From Mycobacterium sp. ITM-2016-00318 (lineage in GTDB: Bacteria; Actinomycetota; Actinomycetes; Mycobacteriales; Mycobacteriaceae): 64,000 bases of DNA. The notes under the pieces were generated by a model. That model was given only the letters and a program-made list of their open reading frames with translations, did not search any database and was not told the DNA's origin. How positions within the stretch are numbered: the stretch's first letter is position 1; every line of letters begins with the position of its first letter. Location: assembly GCF_002968285.2 (NCBI RefSeq), contig NZ_CP134400.1, positions 2,170,001 through 2,234,000 on the forward strand, given 5' to 3'. Below, one piece after another: positions 16,327-25,288 of the stretch. The position numbers were made by a program, and so were the translations under genes.

Positions 16327-16342
16327 TAACCTGGGCACCGTG
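16327..16342 (+). promoter_or_regulatory. Leaderless-type promoter of the GNAT-chelatase unit
   Basis: TAACCT at 16327-16332 is followed after 7 nt by GTG 16340. Together with the TAAGGT facing the other way at 16284-16279, this 91-bp gap holds both divergent promoters. Confidence 0.55.
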
Positions 16343-16366
16343 TCCGTGACGGTGCCGACTTCGTGA
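16340..16366 (+). CDS. Predicted leaderless 8-codon upstream ORF (MSVTVPTS)
   Basis: GTG 16340 stands exactly 7 nt after a TAACCT -10 hexamer, so a transcript starting there would begin with this codon. The frame reads MSVTVPTS and stops at TGA 16364-16366, which overlaps the GNAT start GTG 16363 by 3 nt (GTGA). Leaderless short ORFs are common in mycobacteria. The overlap suggests that ribosomes finishing this peptide re-initiate on the GNAT gene, which has no SD of its own. Predicted from arrangement only. Confidence 0.45.
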   Translation: MSVTVPTS

Positions 16367-16824
16367 ACGTTTCTCTGCGTCGCGCCTGGGCCAAGGATCT
16401 CGACACCCCAACGCTCTACGAGCTGCTCAAGCTGCGCGTCGAGGTGTTCGTCGTCGAGCAGGCGACGCCGTACCCGGAGCTCGACGGGCGCGACCTGTCG
16501 GCAGACACCCGTCACTTCTGGTTGGCGGGCTCCGACGGCGATGTCATCGCCACGCTGCGGTTGATGGAGGAGCACGCGGGCGGCGCGAAGGGCTTCCGCG
16601 TCGGGCGGCTCTGCACGAAGCGCACTGCGCGTGGCCACGGCCATGCGAATCGGCTGCTGCAGGCGGCGCTGGCCGAAGTGGGAGACTACCCGTGCCGCAT
16701 CAACTCCCAGACCTACCTGGAAGACATGTACCGACAGCACGGCTTCGTCCGCGACGGCGACGAGTTCCTCGACGACGGGATTCCGCACGTGCCGATGCTG
16801 CGCGGCGGAAGCGAACAACAGTGA
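16363..16824 (+). CDS. GNAT-family N-acetyltransferase (ElaA-like, Rv2851c)
   Basis: 153 aa, GTG start. ElaA-type [24 protein letters not shown] near residues 25-45, and the acetyl-CoA pyrophosphate loop in [18 protein letters not shown] around 87-104. It transfers an acetyl group from acetyl-CoA to an unknown amine or protein. The start overlaps a predicted leaderless 8-codon ORF and the stop overlaps the chelatase start (GTGA, 16821-16824), so it heads the chelatase-cobO unit. Rv2851c keeps the same neighbour in M. tuberculosis. Confidence 0.87.
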   Translation: MNVSLRRAWAKDLDTPTLYELLKLRVEVFVVEQATPYPELDGRDLSADTRHFWLAGSDGDVIATLRLMEEHAGGAKGFRVGRLCTKRTARGHGHANRLLQAALAEVGDYPCRINSQTYLEDMYRQHGFVRDGDEFLDDGIPHVPMLRGGSEQQ

Positions 16825-18659
16825 TCCCGGGCTATCCGTTCAGCGCGATCGTCGGGCATGACCGGCTGCGACTGGCGCTGGTGCTGTGCGCGGTGCGGCC
16901 CGAGATCGGCGGCGTGCTGATCCGTGGCGAGAAGGGCACCGCGAAATCCACGGCGGTGCGTGGCCTCGCGCAGGTGCTCGCGGCCGTCGACCCCGATTCG
17001 GCGCTGGTCGAGCTCCCGATCGGGGCGACCGAGGACCGGGTGGTCGGCTCGCTGGATCTGCAACGCGTGCTGCGCGACGGTGAGCACGCCTTCTCGCCGG
17101 GTCTGCTGGCCCGTGCGCACGGCGGCGTGCTCTACGTCGACGAGGTCAACCTGCTGCACGACCATCTCGTCGACGTCTTGCTCGACGCCGCCGCGATGGG
17201 CCGGGTGCACATCGAACGCGACGGGATATCGCACAGCCACGAGGCGAGATTCGTCCTGATCGGCACCATGAATCCGGAAGAGGGTGAGCTGCGCCCGCAG
17301 CTGCTCGACCGGTTCGGGCTCACCGTGGACGTGCACGCCTCACGCGAGGTCGATGTGCGAGCCGACGTGATTCGCGCACGGATGGCGTTCGAGGCCGACC
17401 CTGCCGCGTTCGCCGCTTCCTACGCCGAACAGGATGCCGAGCTGGCCCGCGGGATCGCTGCCGCCCGCGCAGCTGTCGGCGATGTGGATTTGCCGGACAA
17501 CGAATTACGCCGCATTGCCGCGCTGTGTGCGGCGTTCGACGTCGACGGGATGCGCGCCGACCTCGTGGTGGCGCGCACCGCAGTCGCACACGCGGCGTGG
17601 CGCGGGTCGCGAGTAGTCGAGGAAACCGACATCCGCGTGGCCGCCGAGCTCGCGCTGCCACACCGGCGGCGACGCGACCCGTTCGACGATCCCGGCCTTG
17701 ACCCCCAGCAGCTCGACGATGCGATGGCGCAATCGCAGGAGCAGGCAGGTGACCCGAACCCCGAGCCCGACCCGGATTCACCCGACGATGGCGGCGGTGC
17801 GCCGGTCACCGATTCGGATCGGCCCCAGCCGCAGGGCAATTCGTCACCCACGACGCGCCCGAGCGCGGCGCCGTCGGGCGTCTTCCGAACCCGCACCCTC
17901 CAGGTTCCCGGTGTGGGGGAGGGCGCTCCCGGTAGACGCTCGCGTGCGCGCAACCGCACCGGGACGCCCGTTTCGTCGACGGCAGAGCCCGACGAGGGGC
18001 ACGGTCTGCATGTCTTCGCGACGCTGCTGGCCGCTGCGCGTCGGCAGCAGCGGCCGGGTCGGCCCCGTCCCACAGCCGACGATGTCCGCCGAGCGATTCG
18101 CGAAGGCCGCGAAGGAAACCTGGTGATCTTCGTCGTCGACGCATCGGGCTCGATGGCGGCGCGCGACCGGATGTCGGCGGTCAGCGGCGCAACGCTCTCG
18201 CTGCTGCGCGACGCCTATCAGCGCCGGGACAAGGTTGCGGTGATCACCTTCCGTGGGCAGGACGCCACCGTGCTGTTGCCGCCGACCTCGTCGGTGCACA
18301 TAGCAGGGCGCAGGCTGACCCGATTCGACACCGGTGGGAAAACGCCACTGGCGCAGGGGCTGCTGGCCGCACGCGATGTGGTCGTGCGCGAGAAGGCGCG
18401 CGATCGGGCCCGGCGCTGCCTGGTGGTCGTCCTGACCGACGGACGCGCCACCGGCGGTCCCGACCCGCTCGGCCGGGCGCGGATCGCGGCGGCGCGACTG
18501 CTCGCAGAAGGCGCGGCGGCCGTCGTCGTCGACTGCGAAACATCCTTCGTGCGACTCGGTTTGGCCGAGGACCTGGCGCGTCACCTCGGTGCCCCCGCGG
18601 TTCGGCTGGCGCAGCTGAGGGCCGACAACCTCACCGCCGTGGTCCGCACCGCCGCATAG
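16821..18659 (+). CDS. Magnesium-chelatase-like AAA+/VWA fusion protein (ChlI-ChlD type, putative cobalt chelatase component)
   Basis: 612 aa from GTG 16821. N-terminal AAA+ module with Walker [10 protein letters not shown] at 36-44, Walker [11 protein letters not shown] and sensor [11 protein letters not shown] Pro/Asp-rich acidic linker spans roughly 300-400. The C-terminal von Willebrand A domain has MIDAS DASGS starting at Asp440. ChlI and ChlD functions are thus fused, as in Rv2850c. Such proteins energise insertion of Mg2+ or Co2+ into tetrapyrroles. With cobO, cobB and cysG following, a role in cobalamin synthesis is plausible. The large catalytic subunit (CobN/ChlH) is not in the window. 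Confidence 0.87.
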   Translation: MIPGYPFSAIVGHDRLRLALVLCAVRPEIGGVLIRGEKGTAKSTAVRGLAQVLAAVDPDSALVELPIGATEDRVVGSLDLQRVLRDGEHAFSPGLLARAHGGVLYVDEVNLLHDHLVDVLLDAAAMGRVHIERDGISHSHEARFVLIGTMNPEEGELRPQLLDRFGLTVDVHASREVDVRADVIRARMAFEADPAAFAASYAEQDAELARGIAAARAAVGDVDLPDNELRRIAALCAAFDVDGMRADLVVARTAVAHAAWRGSRVVEETDIRVAAELALPHRRRRDPFDDPGLDPQQLDDAMAQSQEQAGDPNPEPDPDSPDDGGGAPVTDSDRPQPQGNSSPTTRPSAAPSGVFRTRTLQVPGVGEGAPGRRSRARNRTGTPVSSTAEPDEGHGLHVFATLLAAARRQQRPGRPRPTADDVRRAIREGREGNLVIFVVDASGSMAARDRMSAVSGATLSLLRDAYQRRDKVAVITFRGQDATVLLPPTSSVHIAGRRLTRFDTGGKTPLAQGLLAARDVVVREKARDRARRCLVVVLTDGRATGGPDPLGRARIAAARLLAEGAAAVVVDCETSFVRLGLAEDLARHLGAPAVRLAQLRADNLTAVVRTAA

Positions 18660-18671
18660 GGAGGGCTGAAG

Positions 18672-19286
18672 ATGCCTCAGGGACAACCTCTCGCCGTTCC
18701 CGACGACGGTCTGACGACTCGCGTCCGCCGCAACGCACCGCTGCTCGCCGTGCACACGGGCGCGGGTAAGGGCAAGTCGACAGCGGCCTTCGGAATGGCA
18801 CTGCGCGCGTGGAACCAGGGTTTCGACATCGCGGTGTTCCAGTTCGTCAAGAGCGCCAAGTGGAAAGTGGGCGAGGAAGCCGCTTTTCGTGAGCTCGGCC
18901 GGGTGCACGACGAGCACGGCGTCGGCGGCCCCGTCGAATGGCACAAGATGGGGTCCGGCTGGTCGTGGTCGCGCAAGGCTGGCACCGACGTCGACCATGC
19001 CGCCGCCGCGGCCGACGGCTGGGCCGAGATCGCCAGGCGATTGGCCGAGGAGCGGCACGACTTCTATGTGCTCGACGAGTTCACCTACCCGCTCAAATGG
19101 GGGTGGATCGACACCGACGAGGTGGTCGCCACGCTCGCTGCGCGGCCGGGTACCCAGCACGTGGTGATCACCGGCCGCGACGCCCCGCAGTCTCTGCTCG
19201 ACGCCGCCGATCTGGTCACCGAGATGACCAAGGTGAAACACCCGATGGACGTGGGCCGTAAGGGTCAGAAGGGCATCGAGTGGTGA
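18672..19286 (+). CDS. cobO: Cob(I)yrinic acid a,c-diamide adenosyltransferase
   Basis: 204 aa, ATG preceded by GGGAGGG at 7 nt. P-loop HTGAGKGKST at 28-37, then GMALRAWNQGFDIAVFQFVK and VLDEFTYPLKWGW, characteristic of CobO/BtuR/CobA-type ATP:corrinoid adenosyltransferases. It transfers the 5'-deoxyadenosyl group of ATP to Co(I) corrinoid, forming the Co-C bond of adenosylcobalamin. 12 bp after the chelatase gene, so in the same transcript. It is followed by a strong hairpin before cobB. Confidence 0.94.
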   Translation: MPQGQPLAVPDDGLTTRVRRNAPLLAVHTGAGKGKSTAAFGMALRAWNQGFDIAVFQFVKSAKWKVGEEAAFRELGRVHDEHGVGGPVEWHKMGSGWSWSRKAGTDVDHAAAAADGWAEIARRLAEERHDFYVLDEFTYPLKWGWIDTDEVVATLAARPGTQHVVITGRDAPQSLLDAADLVTEMTKVKHPMDVGRKGQKGIEW

Positions 19287-19311
19287 CTGTTCTTCTCGCG
19301 GGCTGGGCCTA

Positions 19312-19373
19312 CGCGAGCAGACGCAAAGGTGCCCATTTAGACGGCGTGTCGGGCACTTTTGCGTCTGCTCGCG
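19312..19373. terminator. Long perfect-type hairpin between cobO and cobB
   Basis: Two 23-nt arms (19312-19334 and 19351-19373) pair along their whole length with one G-U wobble around a 16-nt loop. Arm core: CGCGAGCAGACGCAAA. There is no U-tract, as usual for mycobacterial hairpins. It could terminate or attenuate cobO transcripts or protect their 3' ends. From memory, this arm sequence recurs between genes in many mycobacterial genomes, which would make it a dispersed repeat. Only one copy is in this window. Confidence 0.7.
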
Positions 19374-19389
19374 CGAAAACGGAACGGCC

Positions 19390-20760
19390 GTGAGCACGGT
19401 GGGCGTGCCTGCCGTCGTGATCGCCGCGCCTGCGTCGGGCAGCGGAAAGACCACAGTGGCAACGGGTTTGATCGGCGCGCTGCGACAGGCTGGGCACCGC
19501 GTCGCCCCCTTCAAGGTCGGCCCCGATTACATCGACCCCGGCTATCACGCGATTGCGGCGGGCAGGCCGGGCCGCAACCTCGACCCGGTTCTGGTCGGCG
19601 ACGACCTGATCGGCCCGCTGTACCGGCACGGCGGCGACGGGTGCGACATCGCCGTGGTCGAGGGCGTGATGGGGCTGTTCGACGGTCGCATCGAACCCAC
19701 CATGACCGGCCCGGCGACGGGTTCGACGGCACACGTCGCCGCCCTTCTCGGCGCGCCGGTGATCCTCGTCGTCGACGCCAAGGGGCAGAGCCACAGCATG
19801 GCCGCGCTGCTGCACGGCTTCTCGACGTTCGACGACACCACAAGGATTGCCGGGGTCATCCTCAACCGGGTCGGCTCACCGCGGCACGCGGAGGTGCTGC
19901 AGCAGGCGTGCGAGCATGCTGGCATCCCGGTTGTCGGCGCGTTGCCGCGGCTCGACGAGTTGAGCGTGCCCTCACGGCATCTCGGGCTGGTCACCGCCAT
20001 CGAACACGGTGAGCATGCCCGCGCCGCCGTCGCCGCGATGACGTCCTTAGTCGCTGCGCACGTCGACCTGGCGGGCGTCGTCGCCGCCGCGGGCGGACAC
20101 GTCACCGCGGACCCGTGGAGCGCGGAAGACGCCGTCGGCGACCGCACCGCCTGCGGTGTCACGGTGGCCCTAGCCTCGGGTAGAGCGTTCAGCTTCAGCT
20201 ACGCCGAACACTCAGAACTGCTCAGGGCGGCGGGCGCCGACGTCGTCGAGTTCGACCCGCTGATCGACGGCCTGCCCGCGGGCTGCGCGGCGCTGGTGCT
20301 GCCCGGCGGGTTCCCCGAGGAGTTCAGCACCGAGTTGTCGGCCAATGTACCTGTCCGACAACAGATCGCCGCGCTCGCCGCGACGGGTGCGCCCGTGCAC
20401 GCCGAATGCGCCGGCCTGACGTACCTCGTCGACGAGCTCGAGGGCTATCCGATGTGCGGTGTGCTTTCGGGCTCGGCGCGGTTCACCGACCGGCTCACGC
20501 TGGCCTACCGCGAAGCCGCCGCCACCGCCGATTCGACGCTCTACGCGGCGGGGGAGCGCGCGATCGGCCATGAGTTCCACCGAACCACAGTCACGTTCGC
20601 CGACAGCTATCACCCGGCCTGGGTGTATCGCGGCCGCGACGTCGCCGCCGTCCGCGACGGCGCCGTGCACGGCGGAGTGCATGCCAGCTATCTGCACACC
20701 CATCCGGCGGCCCGCCCCCATGCGACGGCACGCTTCGTCGAGGCGGCGAGAAACCTCTAA
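19390..20760 (+). CDS. cobB: Cobyrinate/hydrogenobyrinate a,c-diamide synthase
   Basis: 456 aa, GTG start. Dethiobiotin-synthetase-like ATPase domain with P-loop ASGSGKTT at 15-22, then a C-terminal class I glutaminase-like domain with nucleophile Cys340 in AECAGLTYL and the late His in GHEFHRT. It uses glutamine and ATP to amidate the a and c side chains of (hydrogeno)cobyrinic acid. Length matches Rv2848c (about 457 aa). It lies beyond the cobO hairpin and may be expressed by readthrough or its own promoter; no clear -10 was seen. Confidence 0.93.
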   Translation: MSTVGVPAVVIAAPASGSGKTTVATGLIGALRQAGHRVAPFKVGPDYIDPGYHAIAAGRPGRNLDPVLVGDDLIGPLYRHGGDGCDIAVVEGVMGLFDGRIEPTMTGPATGSTAHVAALLGAPVILVVDAKGQSHSMAALLHGFSTFDDTTRIAGVILNRVGSPRHAEVLQQACEHAGIPVVGALPRLDELSVPSRHLGLVTAIEHGEHARAAVAAMTSLVAAHVDLAGVVAAAGGHVTADPWSAEDAVGDRTACGVTVALASGRAFSFSYAEHSELLRAAGADVVEFDPLIDGLPAGCAALVLPGGFPEEFSTELSANVPVRQQIAALAATGAPVHAECAGLTYLVDELEGYPMCGVLSGSARFTDRLTLAYREAAATADSTLYAAGERAIGHEFHRTTVTFADSYHPAWVYRGRDVAAVRDGAVHGGVHASYLHTHPAARPHATARFVEAARNL

Positions 20761-20822
20761 GCTCGCCGGATGACGCGCACGCGTAGGGGTACCGCCCGCC
20801 CGAAGGGCAGGGGGAGAGCGAG

Positions 20823-22022
20823 GTGACCTCTGAGAACGCCTACCTCGTCGGCCTGCGCCTCGCCGGAAGGAAGGTCGTCGTCGTCGGCGGTGGCACGGTT
20901 GCCCAGCGCCGCCTTCCCTTGCTGGTTGCCACCGGCGCGGACGTGCACGTCATCTCCAGGTCCGCGACTCCTGCCGTCGAAGCGATGAGCGGAATCACGC
21001 TGACGCTCAGGGTCTTTGAGGACGGCGATCTCGACGGCGCGTGGTACGTCATCGCCGCCACCGACGACCCCGACGTCAACGCGGCCGTTGTCGACGGGGC
21101 CGAGCGGCGGCGAGTCTTCTGCGTCCGTGCCGACGCCGGAAGCGAAGGTTCCGCGGTGACGCCCGCCACATTCGACTACGAGGGGCTGGCCGTCGGCGTA
21201 CTCGCCGCGGGCGATCACCGACGTTCGGCGGCCATCCGATCGGCGATACACGAGGCTTTCCAGCAGGGCCTGATCACCGGCGAAGCGCCCGGCGTCGTGC
21301 ACGGCGGGGTGGCCCTTGTCGGCGGCGGACCCGGTGACCCGGAGCTGATCACGGTGCGTGGCAGACGTCTGCTGGCCAACGCCGACGTGGTGGTCGCCGA
21401 CCGGCTCGCGCCGCCGGAACTGCTCGCAGAACTGCCGCCGCACGTCGAGGTCATCGACGCCGCGAAGATTCCGTACGGCCGGGCGATGGCACAGGATGCG
21501 ATCAATGCGGTGCTCATCGAGCGGGCCAAAGAAGGCAAGTTCGTCGTCCGGCTCAAGGGCGGCGACCCGTTCGTCTTCGCGCGCGGCTACGAGGAAGTGA
21601 TCGCGTGTGCCAATGCCGGCATTCCGGTGACTGTCGTGCCGGGTGTGACAAGTGCCATAGCGGTTCCCGCAATGGCAGGCGTTCCCGTCACCCACCGAGC
21701 GATAACGCACGAGTTTGTGGTGGTCAGCGGCCATGTTGCGCCGGGACACCCCGAATCGTTAGTGAATTGGGATGCGCTGGCCGCGATGTCCGGCACCGTC
21801 GTTTTGCTGATGGCCGTCGAGCGGATCGAGCAATTCGCCGAAGTCCTGCTCAAAGGCGGCCGACCTGCGGATACACCAGTGCTCGTCGTCCAGCACGGCA
21901 CGACCTCGGCGCAGCGGACGTTGCGGACCACGCTCGGCGACGCGCCAGAGGCGATCCGGTCGGAAGGCGTCCGACCACCGGCGATCATCGTGATCGGCCC
22001 CGTAGCGGCCTTCGGCGGTTAA
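20823..22022 (+). CDS. cysG: Sirohaem synthase-type fusion: precorrin-2 dehydrogenase + uroporphyrinogen-III C-methyltransferase
   Basis: 399 aa, GTG preceded by a purine-rich GGGGGAGAG. N-terminal NAD-dependent dehydrogenase/ferrochelatase-type domain (VVVVGGGTVAQRR at about 17-29), then a SUMT domain from about 163 (VALVGGGPGDPELITVRG; RLKGGDPFVFARG; VVPGVTSAIAVPAMAGVPVTHR). It methylates uroporphyrinogen III to precorrin-2, the branch point to cobalamin and sirohaem. Counterpart of Rv2847c. A small GCCC-GAA-GGGC hairpin lies just upstream of the ribosome site (about 20801-20811). Confidence 0.93.
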   Translation: MTSENAYLVGLRLAGRKVVVVGGGTVAQRRLPLLVATGADVHVISRSATPAVEAMSGITLTLRVFEDGDLDGAWYVIAATDDPDVNAAVVDGAERRRVFCVRADAGSEGSAVTPATFDYEGLAVGVLAAGDHRRSAAIRSAIHEAFQQGLITGEAPGVVHGGVALVGGGPGDPELITVRGRRLLANADVVVADRLAPPELLAELPPHVEVIDAAKIPYGRAMAQDAINAVLIERAKEGKFVVRLKGGDPFVFARGYEEVIACANAGIPVTVVPGVTSAIAVPAMAGVPVTHRAITHEFVVVSGHVAPGHPESLVNWDALAAMSGTVVLLMAVERIEQFAEVLLKGGRPADTPVLVVQHGTTSAQRTLRTTLGDAPEAIRSEGVRPPAIIVIGPVAAFGG

Positions 22023-22035
22023 AGGGATCTTAAGA

Positions 22036-22055
22036 TTACTGTAAGGTAACCACCT
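22036..22055 (+). promoter_or_regulatory. efpA promoter with short TTAC/GTAA repeats
   Basis: TAAGGT (22042-22047) stands 8 nt before the efpA ATG, so the mRNA is probably leaderless. It is overlapped by TTAC-T-GTAA (22036-22044) and a further GTAA at 22046-22049, an A/T-rich inverted-repeat patch that could bind a repressor. Confidence 0.5.
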
Positions 22056-23636
22056 ATGACGGCTCTCAATGACGCAGAGCGCGCCGCCATCCGACGTGAC
22101 GCAGAAGGCGGCACGGCCCGGGCGCTCCCGGAGCAGGCGAAACCCTCCGCGGTGTCGAAAACCGGCAGGTACCCGGCTTGGCTGCCCTCTCGGCGCTTCA
22201 TCGCCGCGGTCATCGCGATCGGCGGCATGCAGCTGCTGGCAACCATGGACAGCACGGTCGCGATCGTTGCGCTTCCTAAGATCCAGGACGAACTCAACCT
22301 CTCCGACGCGGGCCGCAGCTGGGTCATCACGGCCTATGTGCTGACCTTCGGCGGCCTGATGCTGCTCGGTGGGCGCCTCGGCGACACCATCGGGCGCAAG
22401 CGGACCTTCATCGTGGGCGTCGCGCTGTTCACCATCGCGTCCGTCCTCTGCGGCATCGCATGGGACGAGACCACGCTGGTGATCGCCAGGCTGCTGCAGG
22501 GCGTGGGATCGGCGATCGCCTCGCCGACGGGCCTGGCCCTGGTCGCGACCACCTTCCCGAAGGGGCCTGCACGTAACGCCGCGACGGCCGTGTTCGGCGC
22601 CATGACCGCGATCGGCTCCGTGATGGGCCTTGTCGTCGGCGGCGCGCTGACCGAGGTGTCCTGGCGATGGGCGTTCCTGGTCAACGTGCCGGTCGGCATC
22701 GTGATGATCTACCTGGCCCGCACCAGCCTGCGCGAGACGCACAAGGAGCGGATGAAGCTCGACGCGACCGGCGCCATCCTCGCCACGCTTGCCTGTACGG
22801 CTGCAGTCTTCGGCTTCTCCATGGGCCCCGAGCAGGGTTGGCTGTCGCCGATCACGCTCGGCTCGGTCGCCGCCGCAGGCGTCTTCTTCATCGCGTTCCT
22901 CATCGCCGAGCGCACTGCGCAGAACCCCGTCGTGCCGTTCAGTCTCTTCACCGACCGCAACCGGGTGGCCACCTTCGTCGCCGTCTTCCTCGCGGGCGGT
23001 GTGCTTTTCACGCTGACCGTCACCATCGGGCTGTACGTGCAGGACATCCTCGGTTACAGCGCGCTGCGGGCAGGCATCGGCTTCATTCCGTTCGTTCTCG
23101 CGATGGGCGTCGGCCTCGCCGTCTCCTCGCAGCTGGTGTCGGTGTTCTCACCGCGCGTGCTGACGATCGCAGGCGGCGTGCTGGTGCTCGGCGCCATGAT
23201 CTACGGGTCCACCCTGAACGCGGGCATCCCGTACTTCCCGAACCTCGTCGCGCCGATCGTGATCGGTGGCATCGGGATCGGCACGATCGTCGTCCCGCTG
23301 ACCATCTCCGCGATCGCAGGCGTCGGCTTCGACCAGATCGGTCCCGTTTCCGCTATCGCGCTGATGCTGCAGAACCTCGGCGGCCCGCTGGTGCTCGCCA
23401 TCATCCAGGCCGTGATCACGTCGCGGACGCTGTATCTGGGCGGCACGACGGGTCCGGTGAAGAACATGGACGCTTTCCAGTTGCACGCCCTGGATCAGGG
23501 CTACGCGTACGGCCTGCTGTGGATTGCCGCGGTGGCAATTTGCGTCGGCGTGGTCGCACTGTTCATCGGCTACACCGCCGAGCAGGTCGCCCATGCCCAG
23601 GAAGTCAAGGACGCGATCGACCAGGGCGAGCTCTAG
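22056..23636 (+). CDS. efpA: EfpA-type MFS multidrug efflux pump (DHA2, 14 TM)
   Basis: 526 aa, length of Rv2846c EfpA. DHA2/QacA features: MDSTVAIVALPKIQ in TM1, WVITAYVLTFGGLMLLGGRL, motif A GDTIGRKRT, and 14 hydrophobic segments after a basic N-terminal tail of about 45 residues. Proton-driven export of drugs or lipophilic compounds at the plasma membrane; M. tuberculosis EfpA is linked to drug tolerance. The C-terminus is short and charged (VKDAIDQGEL). A close paralogue follows 73 bp downstream with its own leaderless-type promoter, so this locus carries a tandem pump duplication. Confidence 0.9.
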   Translation: MTALNDAERAAIRRDAEGGTARALPEQAKPSAVSKTGRYPAWLPSRRFIAAVIAIGGMQLLATMDSTVAIVALPKIQDELNLSDAGRSWVITAYVLTFGGLMLLGGRLGDTIGRKRTFIVGVALFTIASVLCGIAWDETTLVIARLLQGVGSAIASPTGLALVATTFPKGPARNAATAVFGAMTAIGSVMGLVVGGALTEVSWRWAFLVNVPVGIVMIYLARTSLRETHKERMKLDATGAILATLACTAAVFGFSMGPEQGWLSPITLGSVAAAGVFFIAFLIAERTAQNPVVPFSLFTDRNRVATFVAVFLAGGVLFTLTVTIGLYVQDILGYSALRAGIGFIPFVLAMGVGLAVSSQLVSVFSPRVLTIAGGVLVLGAMIYGSTLNAGIPYFPNLVAPIVIGGIGIGTIVVPLTISAIAGVGFDQIGPVSAIALMLQNLGGPLVLAIIQAVITSRTLYLGGTTGPVKNMDAFQLHALDQGYAYGLLWIAAVAICVGVVALFIGYTAEQVAHAQEVKDAIDQGEL

Positions 23637-23709
23637 CGATCTCGGCGCGGCTGGGTGTACCGAGCGCCGCTGGGCACGCAGAACCCGCATCTGGGTAGGC
23701 TGGCAAGCC

Positions 23710-25272
23710 ATGTCTGCGGCGGGCGGTTCCAGCGGGTCGACCGACCACTCCGCACCGCGTCTGACAACGCATGTTCTAGGTATCGCGATCTTCGCGATCA
23801 CCGGCATGCAGTTGATGGCCACGCTCGACGGCACCATCGTCATCGTCGCGCTGCCGCGACTGCAGGCCGAACTCGACCTGTCCGACGCGGCCAAGAGCTG
23901 GGTCATCACCGGATACGTGCTCACATTCGGCGGCCTGTTGTTGATCGGCGGCCGGGTCGGTGACGCCATCGGACACAAGCGCGCGTTCCTCTCCGGCGTC
24001 GGCGTGTTCACGATCGCATCGCTGGTGTGCGGACTGGCCACCGACGGAATCACCCTGATCATCGCCAGGGCGGTGCAGGGCACCGGCGCGGCGATCGCAG
24101 CACCCACCGGACTCGCGTTGATCGCGACCACCTACGCCGTCGGGCACGCCCGCAACCGCGCATTCGCCGTCTCGGCCGCCATGCAGGCGTCGGGTTCAGT
24201 GCTTGGGCTGGTGCTCGGCGGCGCGCTGACCGTCGTGTCCTGGCGGCTGGCATTCCTGATCAACGTCCCGATCGGCATCGTCATCATCTGGGTCGCGGTC
24301 ACCCGGTTGGCCGAGACGAACCACGAACGGCTCAAGCTCGACGTCGCAGGCGCGGCGCTGGCCACGCTCGCCTGCACGTCGGCGGTGCTGGTGTTCACCC
24401 AGGGCCCGCCGCGCGGCTGGATCGACCCGTGGGTGATCGGCGCGGGTGTCGCCGCAGTGGTCTTCCTGGCCGCGTTCCTGTTCGTCGAGAGGACCGCGGA
24501 ACACCCGATCGTCCCGTTCACGGTGTTCGACAACCGCAGCCGCGTCATGACCTTCCTATCGCTGTTCATGGCCGGCGGCGTGATGCTGACCGCGACCGTG
24601 ATCATCGGTCTCTACGTACAGGACGTGATGGGCTATTCGGCACTGCGCGCCGGTGTCGCCTTCCTGCCGTTCGCGGCCGCGTTCGGTTTCGGCACCGTGC
24701 TGGCCACCCGCGTGGCCCCGCACATCGCGCCGCGATGGCTGATCATCGGATGCGGAACGCTGGTGCTCGCGGCGATGTTGTACGGCTCCACACTGGACCG
24801 CTCGATCTCCTACTTCCCCGACTTCGTCGCGCTGATCGTGGTGGGCGGCTTCGGAATCGGCGTCATCTCGGTGGTGCTGCCGCTGTGCGCGGTGGCCGAT
24901 GTCGGGCCTCGTGAGATCGGGCCGGTGTCGGCGATCCAGCTGATGGTCTACAACCTCGGCGGACCGCTGGTGCTCGTGGTGATCCAGGCCGTCATCACGT
25001 CGCGCACGTTGTATCTGGGCGGCACCACGGGACCGGTCTCCGATATGACGCCCGCCCAGCTCGACGCGCTCGACGCCGGCTACACCTACTCGCTGCTGTG
25101 GGTCGCCGGTATCGCGGTGGTCGTCGGCGCCGCGGCGCTCGGAATCGGTTTCACCGCACGGCAGATCGCCGCCGCCCAGCACACCCGTGAGGCGTTTGAG
25201 GCGGGCGAACTCGAGGAAGGCGAGTTGGAGGAAGGCGAGCCGCAAGAAATGCGACCGCCGAGCGACCGCTGA
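23710..25272 (+). CDS. EfpA-like MFS transporter (second, tandem copy)
   Basis: 520 aa from ATG 23710, which follows TAGGCT (23696-23701) by 8 nt. Same DHA2 pattern as its neighbour: MATLDGTIVIVALPRLQAEL, WVITGYVLTFGGLLLIGGRV, motif A GDAIGHKRA, 14 hydrophobic segments. Paralogous over the full length, but the N-terminal tail differs and the C-terminus ends in an acidic repeat built of GELEE units that the first pump lacks. Likely proton-coupled exporter of unknown substrate. Separate promoter implies separate regulation. Confidence 0.87.
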   Translation: MSAAGGSSGSTDHSAPRLTTHVLGIAIFAITGMQLMATLDGTIVIVALPRLQAELDLSDAAKSWVITGYVLTFGGLLLIGGRVGDAIGHKRAFLSGVGVFTIASLVCGLATDGITLIIARAVQGTGAAIAAPTGLALIATTYAVGHARNRAFAVSAAMQASGSVLGLVLGGALTVVSWRLAFLINVPIGIVIIWVAVTRLAETNHERLKLDVAGAALATLACTSAVLVFTQGPPRGWIDPWVIGAGVAAVVFLAAFLFVERTAEHPIVPFTVFDNRSRVMTFLSLFMAGGVMLTATVIIGLYVQDVMGYSALRAGVAFLPFAAAFGFGTVLATRVAPHIAPRWLIIGCGTLVLAAMLYGSTLDRSISYFPDFVALIVVGGFGIGVISVVLPLCAVADVGPREIGPVSAIQLMVYNLGGPLVLVVIQAVITSRTLYLGGTTGPVSDMTPAQLDALDAGYTYSLLWVAGIAVVVGAAALGIGFTARQIAAAQHTREAFEAGELEEGELEEGEPQEMRPPSDR

Positions 25273-25288
25273 TGACACACTTTGCGAC

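Noticed and set aside
20761..20822. Cobalamin riboswitch before cysG or in front of cobB/nicT
   Set aside because: The gaps are too short (62, 103 and 103 bp) and show no B12-box-like conserved core; only small hairpins are present.
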